In this document: piece after piece, positions 6,193 to 16,848 of the stretch
Layout of the letters: the number at the start of each line of letters is the position of its first letter
Numbering within the stretch: the stretch's first letter is position 1
Origin: Elusimicrobiota bacterium
GTDB taxonomy: Bacteria; Elusimicrobiota; Elusimicrobia; UBA1565; UBA9628
Direction: 5' to 3'
DNA length: 18,651 bases
Assembly: GCA_028869495.1 (NCBI GenBank)
Contig: JAGWRY010000083.1
Coordinates: 1 to 18,651, forward strand
The notes under the pieces: model-generated
What the model was told of the DNA's origin: nothing
What the model saw: only the letters and a program-made list of their open reading frames with translations
The model's database searches: none
Program-made: the position numbers and the translations under genes

Positions 6193-7059
6193 TCACCTCG
6201 TCTGCAGACGGCGCGCGCGCAGGGCGGCCAGGCGCTTGACCCGGCGCTTGCGGCGATAGAGCTCGGCGTCCGCCCGCTCGCGCAGGTCGCCGCCGCGCGC
6301 GGTCGCCGAGCAGGCCAGCCCGAACTGCACGCTCAGCGCCGGCTCGCGCGGATGCGCGGCGTTGTCCGCGACGATCGCGCCGCGCAGGCGCCGCACCAGG
6401 GCCCGCGCCAGCGCCGGGGGGGTGTCCGGGCAGTAGACGGCGAACTCGTCGCCGCCGACCCGGCCCGCCACGTCCGTGCGCCGCACGTGCGCCCCGAGGA
6501 TCGCGCCGAGGCGGCGCAGGAGGCGGTCGCCGGCCGCGTGGCCGAACAGGTCGTTGACGCCCTTGAGGCCGTCGACGTCCATCATCACGAAGGCGCGCGG
6601 GCCCGCGCGCCGCTCCCCGCGCGCCGCGCGATCCGTCAGCGCGTCGAAGCGGCGCCGGTTGAGCACCGCGGTCAGCGCGTCGGTGCTCGCCTCCCGCCGC
6701 AGGCGCCCGAGGCGGCGAAAGAAGGCCGTCGCCGGACCGGTGACGACGACCGCCCGGCGGCGCGGGCCCCGCCCCAGCACCGAGATCCGCTCGACGGTCG
6801 TCCGTTCCCCGTGCGGGCCGCGGGCGCGCACGCGCGCGTGCCGGATCGTGCGTCCGGTGCGCAGGGCCCGGCGCAGGGGGCAGCGCCCGGCCTCGACCCC
6901 GCACCCCCAGTACTCGCAGCACGGCGGCCGGCCGGCCGGGAGGCGGCCGGCCAGGCGGCGGGCCTCGCGATTGGCGGCCAGCACCCTCCCGCGCGCGTCG
7001 ACCAGCGTCGCCGCGACCGGAAGACCCTCGAAAACGTCCCGCCACGCGCCAGGCCCCAT
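6193..7059 (-). CDS. Diguanylate cyclase with N-terminal Cys-rich PAS domain
   Basis: The 288-residue protein has a PAS domain (about 5-115, EGLPVAATLVDARGRVLAANREA) and a C-terminal GGDEF domain (about 125-275). The catalytic signature is intact: D161 in MMDVDGLKGVND for metal binding and GGDEF at 202-206. An RxxD inhibitory site (RRTD, 193-196) sits five residues before GGDEF, so c-di-GMP feedback is expected. The PAS insert carries C47, C48, C53 and C60 (CCEYWGCGVEAGRC), which could hold a metal or sense redox. There is no membrane segment, so the enzyme is cytosolic. It makes c-di-GMP from two GTP. The start ATG 7059 has GGGGAGGGG upstream. It runs divergently from the lipoprotein gene and probably leads the DUF6132 gene. 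Confidence 0.92.
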   Translation of the reverse strand: MGPGAWRDVFEGLPVAATLVDARGRVLAANREARRLAGRLPAGRPPCCEYWGCGVEAGRCPLRRALRTGRTIRHARVRARGPHGERTTVERISVLGRGPRRRAVVVTGPATAFFRRLGRLRREASTDALTAVLNRRRFDALTDRAARGERRAGPRAFVMMDVDGLKGVNDLFGHAAGDRLLRRLGAILGAHVRRTDVAGRVGGDEFAVYCPDTPPALARALVRRLRGAIVADNAAHPREPALSVQFGLACSATARGGDLRERADAELYRRKRRVKRLAALRARRLQTR

Positions 7060-7130
7060 GGCCCCTCCCCGGACGCCGCTTTTCTTCTCCGCGACGGAAC
7101 GGCCGCGGACCGCCCGGGGGAGGGGGACTG

Positions 7131-7139
7131 TGCTAGAAT
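7131..7139 (+). promoter_or_regulatory. Extended -10 element of the lipoprotein/alanine dehydrogenase operon
   Basis: TGC-TAGAAT is an extended -10 (TG motif plus TANNNT). It ends 6 nt before ATG 7146, and the 6 nt between carry no ribosome binding site. This again predicts a leaderless message. No -35 is visible, as is usual for extended -10 promoters. Confidence 0.6.
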
Positions 7140-7145
7140 GAGCGC

Positions 7146-7661
7146 ATGAGGCCCGTCCTCGCCTTTCTGGCCCTCGCCGCGGCCCTGGCGGCCTGCTCGG
7201 GGGGTTCGACCTCCGCCCGCGACGTCCTGCCGGACGTCCGCCTGCCGACCGTCGGCGGCCCGCTCGGGGACTCGCTGGCCGCCTGCCCGACCGGCCGCTG
7301 CCTGACCGTCGTCGTCGCCCCCTGGTGCGAGGTCTGCCGCGCGGAGGCCCCGAACATCGTCCAGCTCCGCCGCTACCTCGATTCGGTCGGCGTCGCCAGC
7401 CGCGTCGTCGTCGGCGAGTCGAGCGACGCCAAGGCCGTCCGCTCCTTCGCCGCGGAGTTCGGGGCCGACGCGCAGATGGACGACGACGGCGCCCTCGACG
7501 TGCGCGCGACGCCGACCCTGTTCGTCAGCGACGATCGCGGCCGCCTGCTGAAGGTCGTCGAGGGCTTCCCGAGCGGGACGAGCGGGCCGGCCCAGCTCGC
7601 GCAGTACCTCGGATTGATTTCGAGCCGTTCCAAGACGGACTCAGGAGACAAGATCCTATGA
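7146..7661 (+). CDS. Thioredoxin-fold lipoprotein (TlpA/ResA-like)
   Basis: The 171-residue product has a lipoprotein signal (MRPVLAFLALAAALAAC with C17 as the lipidated Cys after the LAA lipobox). A thioredoxin-like domain follows with the active-site motif W60-C61-E-V-C64 after the strand LTVVVAP, and a cis-Pro loop ATPTLFV (P123). C47 and C52 just before the active-site strand form an extra pair not required for the fold. Such proteins reduce or oxidise periplasmic thiols, for example in cytochrome c maturation; the specific partner is unknown. Its TGA overlaps the ATG of alanine dehydrogenase (ATGA), so the two are translationally coupled. No cytochrome gene is seen in the window. Confidence 0.82.
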   Translation: MRPVLAFLALAAALAACSGGSTSARDVLPDVRLPTVGGPLGDSLAACPTGRCLTVVVAPWCEVCRAEAPNIVQLRRYLDSVGVASRVVVGESSDAKAVRSFAAEFGADAQMDDDGALDVRATPTLFVSDDRGRLLKVVEGFPSGTSGPAQLAQYLGLISSRSKTDSGDKIL

Positions 7662-8767
7662 AGATCGGAGTGCCGAAGGAGATCAAGAACCGCGAGCACC
7701 GCGTGGGCCTCGTGCCCGGCGGCGTGCGCGCGCTGGTCAAGGACGGGCACAAGGTGCTCATCGAGAAGGCCGCCGGCGTCGGCTCCGGCATCCCCGACGA
7801 CGAGTACAAGGCCGCGGGCGCCGCGATCGTCGACAAGAAGCGCCTGTTCGCCGACGCGGACATGATCATCAAGGTCAAGGAGCCGCTCGAGGAGGAGTAC
7901 GGACTGTTCCGCGAGGGCCAGATCCTCTATACCTACCTGCACCTGGCTCCGGCCCCGTCCCTGACGAAGGCCCTGCTGAAGGCCAAGGTCCGCGCCGTCG
8001 CCTACGAGACGATCCAGCTGCGCGACGGCTCCCTGCCGCTCCTGACCCCGATGAGCGAGGTCGCCGGCAAGATGTCGGTCCAGATCGGCGCCCAGTTCCT
8101 CGAGAAGCACTACGGCGGGCGCGGCGTCCTCCTCGGGGGCGTCCCCGGCGTCGACCGCGGCGTCGTCACGATCATCGGCGGCGGCGTCGTCGGCATCAAC
8201 GCCGCCAAGATCGCGATCGGCCTGGGCGCGCGCGTGAACATCCTCGACGTCTCGGCCCCGCGCCTGGCCTACCTCGACGACGTGTTCGGCAACTCGGTCA
8301 CGACCCTGATGAGCCACGAGGAGAACATCGCCAAGGCCGTCCTGCGCGCGGACCTCGTCGTCGGCGCGGTCCTGATCCCGGGCGCGAAGGCCCCGAACCT
8401 CGTCACCGCCGAGCTCGTCAAGAAGATGCGCCCCGGCTCGGTGATCGTCGACGTCGCCGTCGACCAGGGCGGCTGCGTCGAGACCGCCGAGGTCACCAGC
8501 CACGACAAGCCGGTCGTCGTCAAGCACGGGGTCCTGCACTACGCGGTCCCGAACATCCCGGGCGCCGTCGCCCACACCTCGACCTACGCGCTGACCAACG
8601 TCACGCTCAAGTACGCGCGCGACATCGCGCGCTGGGGGCTCGAGGAGGCCGTCCGGCGCGACGAGGCCCTGCGCCGCGGCGTCAACTGCTACCGCGGCAA
8701 GGTGACCCACGACGCGGTCGCGCAGTCGCTCGGAGAGAAGCCGGTCGAGCTTGCGACGCTGGTCTAA
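7658..8767 (+). CDS. ald: Alanine dehydrogenase
   Basis: This 369-residue protein, full length for the family, starts MKIGVPKEIKNREHRVGLVP, the standard Ald N-terminus. Expected active-site residues are present: K74 (IKVKEPL) and H95 (YLHLAP). The NAD-binding motif is GGGVVG (174-179), followed by an acidic strand end (NILDVS). The enzyme reversibly deaminates L-alanine to pyruvate and ammonia with NAD. The start ATG 7658 overlaps the lipoprotein stop and has CAGGAG upstream. A longer in-frame opening to about 7325 lies inside the lipoprotein gene and is out of frame with it, so it is not part of Ald. The next gene begins 17 nt before its stop. The link to a periplasmic thiol protein is odd. 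Confidence 0.96.
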   Translation: MKIGVPKEIKNREHRVGLVPGGVRALVKDGHKVLIEKAAGVGSGIPDDEYKAAGAAIVDKKRLFADADMIIKVKEPLEEEYGLFREGQILYTYLHLAPAPSLTKALLKAKVRAVAYETIQLRDGSLPLLTPMSEVAGKMSVQIGAQFLEKHYGGRGVLLGGVPGVDRGVVTIIGGGVVGINAAKIAIGLGARVNILDVSAPRLAYLDDVFGNSVTTLMSHEENIAKAVLRADLVVGAVLIPGAKAPNLVTAELVKKMRPGSVIVDVAVDQGGCVETAEVTSHDKPVVVKHGVLHYAVPNIPGAVAHTSTYALTNVTLKYARDIARWGLEEAVRRDEALRRGVNCYRGKVTHDAVAQSLGEKPVELATLV

Positions 8768-10298
8768 GGCCGCCGTCCCGGCGCTGCTGCTCCTCCTGCC
8801 GGCCTCGGGCCGGGCGCAGACGCGCGTCTACGACCCGGACGTCGCGCTCCTGCTGATCAACGTCCAGAAGGCGAGCGTCGACCTGGTCGCGCAGGAGATG
8901 CTGCGCCAGGCCGACTGGCTCGGGCTGGGCGCGATGGAGGTCCTCCTGCCGGCCCGGATGGGCCGGTTCGAGGCCGAGGTCCGCTCGCGCCTGACCGTCG
9001 ACTCGGACGTCGTCGACCTCTACCGGCAGGCGATCGTCGACATGAGCCCGGCCGCCGCCGGCGAGGCCGACGCCCTCGCGGCCGAGGTCCGCCGCTACCA
9101 CGACCTGCGCCCGGGGCCGCCTCTCGTGCGCGTGCCGCTGCCGCCGATCGCCGGCCGCGGACCGAAGCTCCTCGAGGAGAGCGGCCCCGGCGCCGACGTG
9201 ACCGCGGCCATCGAGGGAACGCCTCTGCTCGACGCCCCGGTCGCCTACGCCGAGCGCCGCTTCGGCTCGACCGGGCCCTTCCTGCGCCGCCGCAAGTGGA
9301 ACCTGGACTTCTACCTGGGCTCCTTCTACGACCTGATCCCGCACTACCGCCGCCTCGGCTACCGCCGCGTCTACCGCCTGCGCGCGCCCTACATCAGCTT
9401 CGGCAAGAGCGCCTACGTGCTGGCTCCCGAGATCGGCCTGCGCCCGCGCCTCGTCTACTGCGGGTTCGACGGCCAGGACTTCTTCCTGGACGTCCGCGCG
9501 CAGTGGGCGGTGCTGACGCGCATGGCCCGCGGGCGCGGGCCCATCGTGACGACGCTGACCTGCCCGTCCTGCCGCTGGAGCCTGCCGGGCGTCGACGCGC
9601 TCGAGGACCTGCTCGGGACCGTCCCGTACCAGGCCGACTACGTCGTCGCCGGCTACCCGCGCCTCGTCGCGGACGCCTGGAGGGACCGCCGTCTCGGCGT
9701 CTATCAGAACGCCTACTGGCGCCTGTCCTACTACCGCAGTCCCGCCGGTCCCGTCGCGCTCGTCGAGGCGCGCCACACCGACTTCGGCGAGATCATGGCC
9801 GCGGCGCTGGACGTCTTCGTCCGCCGCGGCGCCCGCGGCGTGTTCTACGCGGGCCCGGCCGCGCTCGTCGCCGAGAAGGCGCCCCTCGACTCGCTCGCCT
9901 TCCCGACGCGCTTCATCGCCTACCAGGGCCGGACGATCGCCTTCCGCAACGCGTTCGCGAAGCGCCGGCATGCGGCGCTCTTCGCCGAGCTGCCGTCGCC
10001 GCTCCTGGCCACGCGCGAGTGGCTGGCCGGGGCGCGCACGCACGGGGTCCTCGCCGTCGACGACGTGATGGAGCGCATCGCGGAGGCCGCCGAGCAGTGG
10101 CCGGAGGCGGACGGACGTCCGGTCGTCGTCGGCCTCGGCGCCGTGCTCGGCGGCCTGACCGCCCTGCACCCCGAGGAGGACCGCACCCTCTACGCGCCCG
10201 ACAGCGACACGGCGCTGGGCGATCCGCGGGCGCAGGCGCAGTACGTGCGCGCGCTCGACAAGGCCCTCAAGGCCGCGGCGCGAGATAGAAGTCGGTGA
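8751..10298 (+). CDS. Exported protein of unknown function, 515 residues
   Basis: I do not recognise a family. A TTG start at 8751 inside the end of ald gives a 515-residue protein with a signal peptide (MRRWSKAAVPALLLLLPASGRAQ). The mature part is rich in Tyr, Arg and Trp around residues 180-230 (many RRLGYRRVYRLRAPY-like stretches). It has a CPSC pair near residue 270 and a more regular alpha/beta part from about 340 (ALVEARHTDFGEIMAAALDVFVRRGARGVFYAG). The end around residues 415-450 (PSPLLATREWLAGARTHGVLAVDD) recalls loosely the C-terminal part of nucleoside-phosphorylase-fold proteins, but this is weak. It overlaps the opposing zinc-ribbon gene by 32 nt at the 3' end. It may be periplasmic. 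Confidence 0.65.
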   Translation: MRRWSKAAVPALLLLLPASGRAQTRVYDPDVALLLINVQKASVDLVAQEMLRQADWLGLGAMEVLLPARMGRFEAEVRSRLTVDSDVVDLYRQAIVDMSPAAAGEADALAAEVRRYHDLRPGPPLVRVPLPPIAGRGPKLLEESGPGADVTAAIEGTPLLDAPVAYAERRFGSTGPFLRRRKWNLDFYLGSFYDLIPHYRRLGYRRVYRLRAPYISFGKSAYVLAPEIGLRPRLVYCGFDGQDFFLDVRAQWAVLTRMARGRGPIVTTLTCPSCRWSLPGVDALEDLLGTVPYQADYVVAGYPRLVADAWRDRRLGVYQNAYWRLSYYRSPAGPVALVEARHTDFGEIMAAALDVFVRRGARGVFYAGPAALVAEKAPLDSLAFPTRFIAYQGRTIAFRNAFAKRRHAALFAELPSPLLATREWLAGARTHGVLAVDDVMERIAEAAEQWPEADGRPVVVGLGAVLGGLTALHPEEDRTLYAPDSDTALGDPRAQAQYVRALDKALKAAARDRSR

Positions 10299-11088
10299 TC
10301 AGCGGCTTCGCGTCGGACGTCTGGAGCACGGCCGGGCTCTGCGTCAGCGTCGTCGCGAGGCCGCGCGCGAGACCCGCGCGCTCGGCGGCGCTCATCTCCC
10401 GCACGCCCCGCGTCCTCGGGTCCAAATAGGACGGCGCGTAGCCGCTCTTCGACAGCCGGACCTCGTAGCCGCGGCCGTCGAGCGCGGGGACGATCGTCCG
10501 GTAGCGCCCGCCCGCGTCCGTCCGCGCCGTGACGCTGCGGTTGGCGTCGACGTCGACGAACCTCACCCAGCAGCCGGGGAGCGGCTTCAGCGTGCTCAGG
10601 TCGTAGACCGTCCCGCGCAGGCGCCAGTGGGTCGGGGGAGGCGGGGGCGGCGGAGCCGGCGCGGCGGCGGGAGCCCGCGCGGGGGCCGCAGACGCTCCCT
10701 CGGAAGAGGAGGCGTCGCCGGTGACCAGGACCTCCTGGTCCTCCGCGGGGACCGCGGCCGCCGTGGAGGCCGCGGAGACCGCGGAGGCGTCCGTCCCGGG
10801 CTCCGGCGCGGCCTCCGCCGGCGCGCCGCGCGTCGGGTACGACGAGTTGTCGGCCTGGTTGTTCTCCTGGGCGAGGCGCCAGAACCCGGTCGCCAGCATC
10901 CAGATCAGCGCGCCGATGCCGGCGAAGAACAGCAGAGGCATCACGACGCCGTACCAGCGCGTCTGCTTGAGCGGATGGACCTCGGAGGCGGAGTCGTCCT
11001 CCGGGAACGACATCGGGCAGTTCGGGCAGGCGAGCATGTCCGGCTCGAGCTTGGCGCCGCAGCCGGGGCACTTCGCGGGCGCCGTCAC
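10267..11088 (-). CDS. Zinc-ribbon, single-TM protein with carboxypeptidase-regulatory-like domain
   Basis: The 273-residue product starts at GTG 11088, overlapping the serA TGA (GTGA). Its N-terminus is a zinc ribbon with C7, C10, C21 and C24 (KCPGCG then ACPNC). A single membrane helix lies at about 46-70 (VVMPLLFFAGIGALIWMLATGFW). Residues 80-150 form an Ala/Pro-rich linker with eight consecutive Pro. A beta-sandwich like carboxypeptidase regulatory domains follows (RGTVYDLSTLKPLPGCWVRF, then TDAGGRYRTIVPALDGRGYEV). The layout suggests a cytoplasmic ribbon tethered to a periplasmic sandwich. No enzyme motif is visible and the role is unknown. It is last in the tig-clpP-lon-serA unit and overlaps the convergent gene from the other strand. 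Confidence 0.72.
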   Translation of the reverse strand: MTAPAKCPGCGAKLEPDMLACPNCPMSFPEDDSASEVHPLKQTRWYGVVMPLLFFAGIGALIWMLATGFWRLAQENNQADNSSYPTRGAPAEAAPEPGTDASAVSAASTAAAVPAEDQEVLVTGDASSSEGASAAPARAPAAAPAPPPPPPPTHWRLRGTVYDLSTLKPLPGCWVRFVDVDANRSVTARTDAGGRYRTIVPALDGRGYEVRLSKSGYAPSYLDPRTRGVREMSAAERAGLARGLATTLTQSPAVLQTSDAKPLITDFYLAPRP

Positions 11089-12680
11089 AGTTCGACCCAG
11101 TGGACCCGGCGCACGCCCTCGAGGCGCGCGAGCTCGGCGCGCACGCCTTCCGACGGCGTCTCGTCGACGTGCAGGACCATCACGGCCTCGCCGCGCGCCT
11201 GGCGCCGCCCGACGCGCATGTCGGCGATGTTGACGCCCGCGCGGCCCAGGAGGGAGCCGACGCGCCCGATCACGCCCGGGGCGTCGGTGTTCGTCAGCAC
11301 GATCATGCGCCCCTCGGGCTTGACGTCGATCGTCAGACCGCCGAGGCTCAGGATGCGCGGCTGGCCGGGCGCCAGCACCGAGCCGGAGACCGAGACCGGC
11401 CCCGCGTCGGTGACGGCGGCCGCCGTCAGCACGCGCCGCGCGCCGTCCGGGCGGCCCGGGTCGGCCGTCTCCGAGACGCGGATCCCGCGCTCGGCCGCGG
11501 CGGCCGGCGCCGAGATCCAGCTGACCGACGTCCCCAGGATCGGCGTCAGCAGTCCCTTCAGCGCGCAGACCGACAGCGGGCGGCGCTCGGCGGGCTTGAA
11601 CTCGCCCTCGAAGCGGACGTCGAAGCCGCGCACGCCGCCCTCGAGCGTCTGCGCGAGGAAGCGCCCGAGCGACTCGGCCAGCGTCAGCCATTCGCCGAGC
11701 TCGGCCACGGTCCGCGCGTCGAAGCCGGGCAGGTTCAGGGCGTTCGGAGCCAGCCCCTTCTCGTGGAATTCCACGACCGCCTGCGCCAGTTCGCTGGCGA
11801 CGCGGCTCTGGGCCTCGCGCGTCGACGCGCCGAGGTGAGGCGTCAGCACGACGTTCGGCGCCCCGCGCAGGGGGCTGTCGGCGGGGAGCGGCTCCTTCGA
11901 GAAGACGTCGAGCCCGGCGGCCGCGACGCGCCCGTCCTTCAGCGCGTCGGCCAGCGCGGCCTCGTCGATCAGCTCCCCGCGCGCGCAGTTGATCAGGCGC
12001 AGGCCCTTCTTCGCGCGCTTCAGGGTCTCGGCGCCGATCAGATGCCGCGTCTTCGCGCCGCCGGGCACGTGCAGGGTCACGAAGTCGGCGCGGGCGAGCA
12101 GGTCCTCGAGGGACAGCGGCTCGACGCCGAGCTCGCGCGCCTGGGCCTCGGACACGAACGGGTCGAAGCCGACGAGCGTCATGCCGAAGGCCTGAGCGCG
12201 GCGCGCGACCTCGCGGCCGATGCGGCCGAGGCCGACGACGCCGAGGGTCTTGCCGAAGAGCTCGACGCCCATGAACTTGGAGCGCTCCCACTTGCCGGCC
12301 TTGACCGACGCGTCGGCCTGCGCGACGTGCCGCGAGACGGCCAGCATCAGCGCCATCGCGTGCTCGGCGGCGGCCAGGGTGTTGGCGGCGGGGGCGTTGA
12401 TCACCGCGATGCCGCGGCGCGTCGCGGCGGGGAGGTCGATGTTGTCGACGCCGACGCCGGCGCGGCCGATCAGGCGCAGGTCCGGGGCCTTGCCGATCCA
12501 GTCCGCGGTGATCTTCGTCTCCGAGCGCACGAGCCAGGCCCCGACGTCGGCCAGCGTCTTCTCGAGCGCCTCCGGCGTCGGCGCGAGCTCGTAGCGCAGG
12601 TCGATGTCCGGGTGCGACTTCAAGGGCGCCAGGCCCTCGGGGTCGATCTTGTCCGTGACCAGGACCTTGAGCTTCGTCAT
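11085..12680 (-). CDS. serA: D-3-phosphoglycerate dehydrogenase, long form with ACT domain
   Basis: This 531-residue enzyme oxidises 3-phosphoglycerate to 3-phosphohydroxypyruvate with NAD, the first step of serine synthesis. Residues 1-315 hold the catalytic and NAD domains, with GLGRIG (150-155) and the likely catalytic set R234 (NCARGE), E263 (SKEP) and H282 (PHLGAS). Residues 320-450 match the intervening (ASB) domain of long SerA proteins, and 459-531 form an ACT domain (MIVLTNTDAPGVIGRVGSLL), usually the site of L-serine feedback. The length agrees with the long form. The ATG at 12680 overlaps the aminotransferase stop (ATGA), and the TGA overlaps the next GTG. Pairing with a class V aminotransferase indicates a complete route to phosphoserine; no SerB phosphatase gene is seen. 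Confidence 0.96.
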   Translation of the reverse strand: MTKLKVLVTDKIDPEGLAPLKSHPDIDLRYELAPTPEALEKTLADVGAWLVRSETKITADWIGKAPDLRLIGRAGVGVDNIDLPAATRRGIAVINAPAANTLAAAEHAMALMLAVSRHVAQADASVKAGKWERSKFMGVELFGKTLGVVGLGRIGREVARRAQAFGMTLVGFDPFVSEAQARELGVEPLSLEDLLARADFVTLHVPGGAKTRHLIGAETLKRAKKGLRLINCARGELIDEAALADALKDGRVAAAGLDVFSKEPLPADSPLRGAPNVVLTPHLGASTREAQSRVASELAQAVVEFHEKGLAPNALNLPGFDARTVAELGEWLTLAESLGRFLAQTLEGGVRGFDVRFEGEFKPAERRPLSVCALKGLLTPILGTSVSWISAPAAAAERGIRVSETADPGRPDGARRVLTAAAVTDAGPVSVSGSVLAPGQPRILSLGGLTIDVKPEGRMIVLTNTDAPGVIGRVGSLLGRAGVNIADMRVGRRQARGEAVMVLHVDETPSEGVRAELARLEGVRRVHWVEL

Positions 12681-13770
12681 CGCGCCCTCGCTTTGGCGAG
12701 CCGCGCGGCGAGGGCGGCGATGCCCGCGTCCACGTCGGCCTTGGAGATGTGGGCCATGTGCGCCAGGCGGAAGATCCGGCCCTTCAGCTTCATCTGCCCG
12801 CCCGCGATCGAGATGCCCTCCTCGCGCAGGATGCCGGCCAGCAGTTCGTCGCCGTCCACGCCCTCGGGCAGGACGACGCCGGTCAGGATGTTGGCCGGGT
12901 CCTTGGCGAAGAACGGCAGGCCCAGCTTCGCCGTCAGCTCGCGGCGCGCGTGCGCGGCCAGCTCGTCGTGGCGGCGCCAGACCGCCTCGAGGCCCTCGGC
13001 GCGCAGGAGCTTGAACGCCTCGGCCTGCGCGACGACCAGGGAGATCGCCGGCGTCCACGGGGTCTCCAGGGCGTCGAGCGACTTGCGCATGATCCGGTAG
13101 TCGAAGTTGTAGCGCGGGAGCTTCGCGGCCTCGACGGCCTTCCACGCGCGCTCGGAGACCGCGGCGAAGCCCAGGCCCGGCGCGTTCATCAGGCCCTTCT
13201 GCGAGCCGGAGACGACCACGTCCAGGCCCCAGGCGTCGGTCTCCAGCGGCTCGCAGGCCAGGCCCGAGACCGCGTCGACGACGACCAGCGCGTCCGACTC
13301 CTCGCGGACGACGCGGCCGAGCGCCTTCACGTCGTTGACGACGCCGGTCGAGGTGTCGGTGTGCTGGAGGAAGACCGCGCGGGCGCCCTTGCGCTCGCGC
13401 AGGGCCCGGCGCAGGGCGTCGGGATCGGCCGCGCGGCCCCACTCGAAGGGCAGCACGCGCGGCTCCAGGCCGAACGCGCGCTGGATCGCCGCGAAGCGGT
13501 CGCCGAAGGCGCCGGTGGAGACGGTCAGGACCTCGTCGCCGGGCGACAGCAGGTTGACCACCGCGGACTCCATCGCGCCGGTGCCCGAGCAGGTCATCAT
13601 CAGGACCAGGCCCTTCGTGCGGTAGACCCACTTCAGGTCCTCGAGGACCTGGGCGAAGGTCTTCGCGAAGGCCTCGGTGCGGTGATGGACGAGCGGGCGC
13701 GACAGCGCCTCGAGCACCTGCGGGGGCAGGGGAGTCGGTCCGGGGGTCAGCAGGAGGTTCTTCTGTCGGC

Positions 13771-13774
<4 letters not shown>
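12677..13774 (-). CDS. Class V aminotransferase, probably phosphoserine or serine-pyruvate type
   Basis: The 365-residue PLP enzyme begins NLLLTPGPTPLPPQVLEAL, typical of the AGXT/serine-pyruvate aminotransferase group rather than classical SerC. PLP-binding residues can be placed: the CSGTGAMES loop (62-70), D167 (VVVDAVSG) and the Schiff-base lysine K193 (SGSQKGLM). The C-terminal part carries a FRLAHMAH segment that could help bind substrate carboxylate. Known relatives next to serA, as in Thermotoga-type loci, are proposed to make phosphoserine; alanine-glyoxylate or serine-glyoxylate exchange is the alternative. The ATG at 13774 overlaps the lon stop and its own stop overlaps the serA ATG, so expression should be tightly coupled to both. 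Family is certain, substrate is inferred from context. Confidence 0.88.
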
Positions 13775-16187
<2,413 letters not shown>

Positions 16188-16191
<4 letters not shown>

Positions 16192-16796
16192 GCTTTGCCC
16201 GCCGGCAGGACCTGGTCGACGAGCCCGTACGAGACGGCCTCGGCCGCGGACAGGTAGAAGTTGCGCTCGACGTCGCGGTCCACGTCCTCGACCGTCTTGC
16301 CGCAGTGGCGCGCGAGGATCTCGGACAGGCGGCGCCGGGTCTTGCCGATCTCGACTCCCTGGATGCGGATGTCGGTCTCCTGGCCCTGCAGGCCGCCGCG
16401 CATCAGCGGCTGGTGGATCATGACCCGCGCGTGGGGCAGGGCGTAGCGCTTGCCCTTGGTCCCCGCCGCGAGCAGGACCGCGCCGAAGCTCATCGCCATC
16501 CCCATGCACAGGGTCGTGATCGGCGCGCGCACGATCTGCATCGTGTCGTAGACCGCGAGGCCGGCGGACACCATGCCGCCGGGCGAGTTGATGTAGAGGT
16601 GGATGTCCTTCTCGTGGTCCTCGGCGTCGAGGTAGAGGAGCTGAGAGATCAGCAGGTTGGCCGAGTCCGTCGTGACCGCGCCCTCGTCGCCGCCGACGAA
16701 GATGATGCGCTCCTTGAGGAGGCGCGAGAAGAGGTCGTATCCGACGGCCGAGCCCTGGTTCCAGCGCTCGAGCACCTGGGGGAGGATCGCGGGCAT
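16188..16796 (-). CDS. clpP: ATP-dependent Clp protease proteolytic subunit, variant triad
   Basis: This 202-residue protein is a clear ClpP (SRLLKERIIFVGG, INSPGG, MIHQP, YGLVD). Nucleophile S103 and H128 are present, but the surroundings are unusual: the usual AASMG around the Ser reads AMSFG, and there is a two-residue insertion after MIHQP. A gap-free alignment of the ERDTxRDxFxSA segment to DRDVERNFYLSA puts N179 (codon AAC) where the catalytic Asp normally stands. ClpP forms tetradecamers that cut peptides fed by ClpX or ClpA; activity here may be weaker or depend on a partner subunit. The ATG lies 6 nt after a good -10, so the message from this promoter would be leaderless. The stop overlaps lon. 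Confidence 0.95.
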
Positions 16797-16802
16797 GAGG
16801 AA

Positions 16803-16831
16803 AGGATAGCTCTTTGCGCGAGCCCCCTCAA
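16803..16831 (-). promoter_or_regulatory. Sigma-70-type promoter of clpP-lon-serA
   Basis: On the minus strand TTGAGG (16831..16826), a 17-bp spacer and TATCCT (16808..16803) make a well-spaced -35/-10 pair in the gap between tig and clpP. The -10 ends 6 nt before the clpP ATG, and no Shine-Dalgarno sequence fits between them. The unit can thus be transcribed apart from tig. Confidence 0.7.
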
Positions 16832-16848
16832 GACGGCGGCCGGCGGGC

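Noticed and set aside
7325..7657. N-terminal extension of alanine dehydrogenase
   Set aside because: It lies inside the lipoprotein gene in another frame and adds Arg-rich sequence without similarity to Ald; MKIGVPKE at 7658 is the standard family start.
8751..10298. Nucleoside phosphorylase assignment for the 515-residue protein
   Set aside because: The resemblance is confined to a short C-terminal stretch, and the protein is exported and much longer than the family; not enough to name it.
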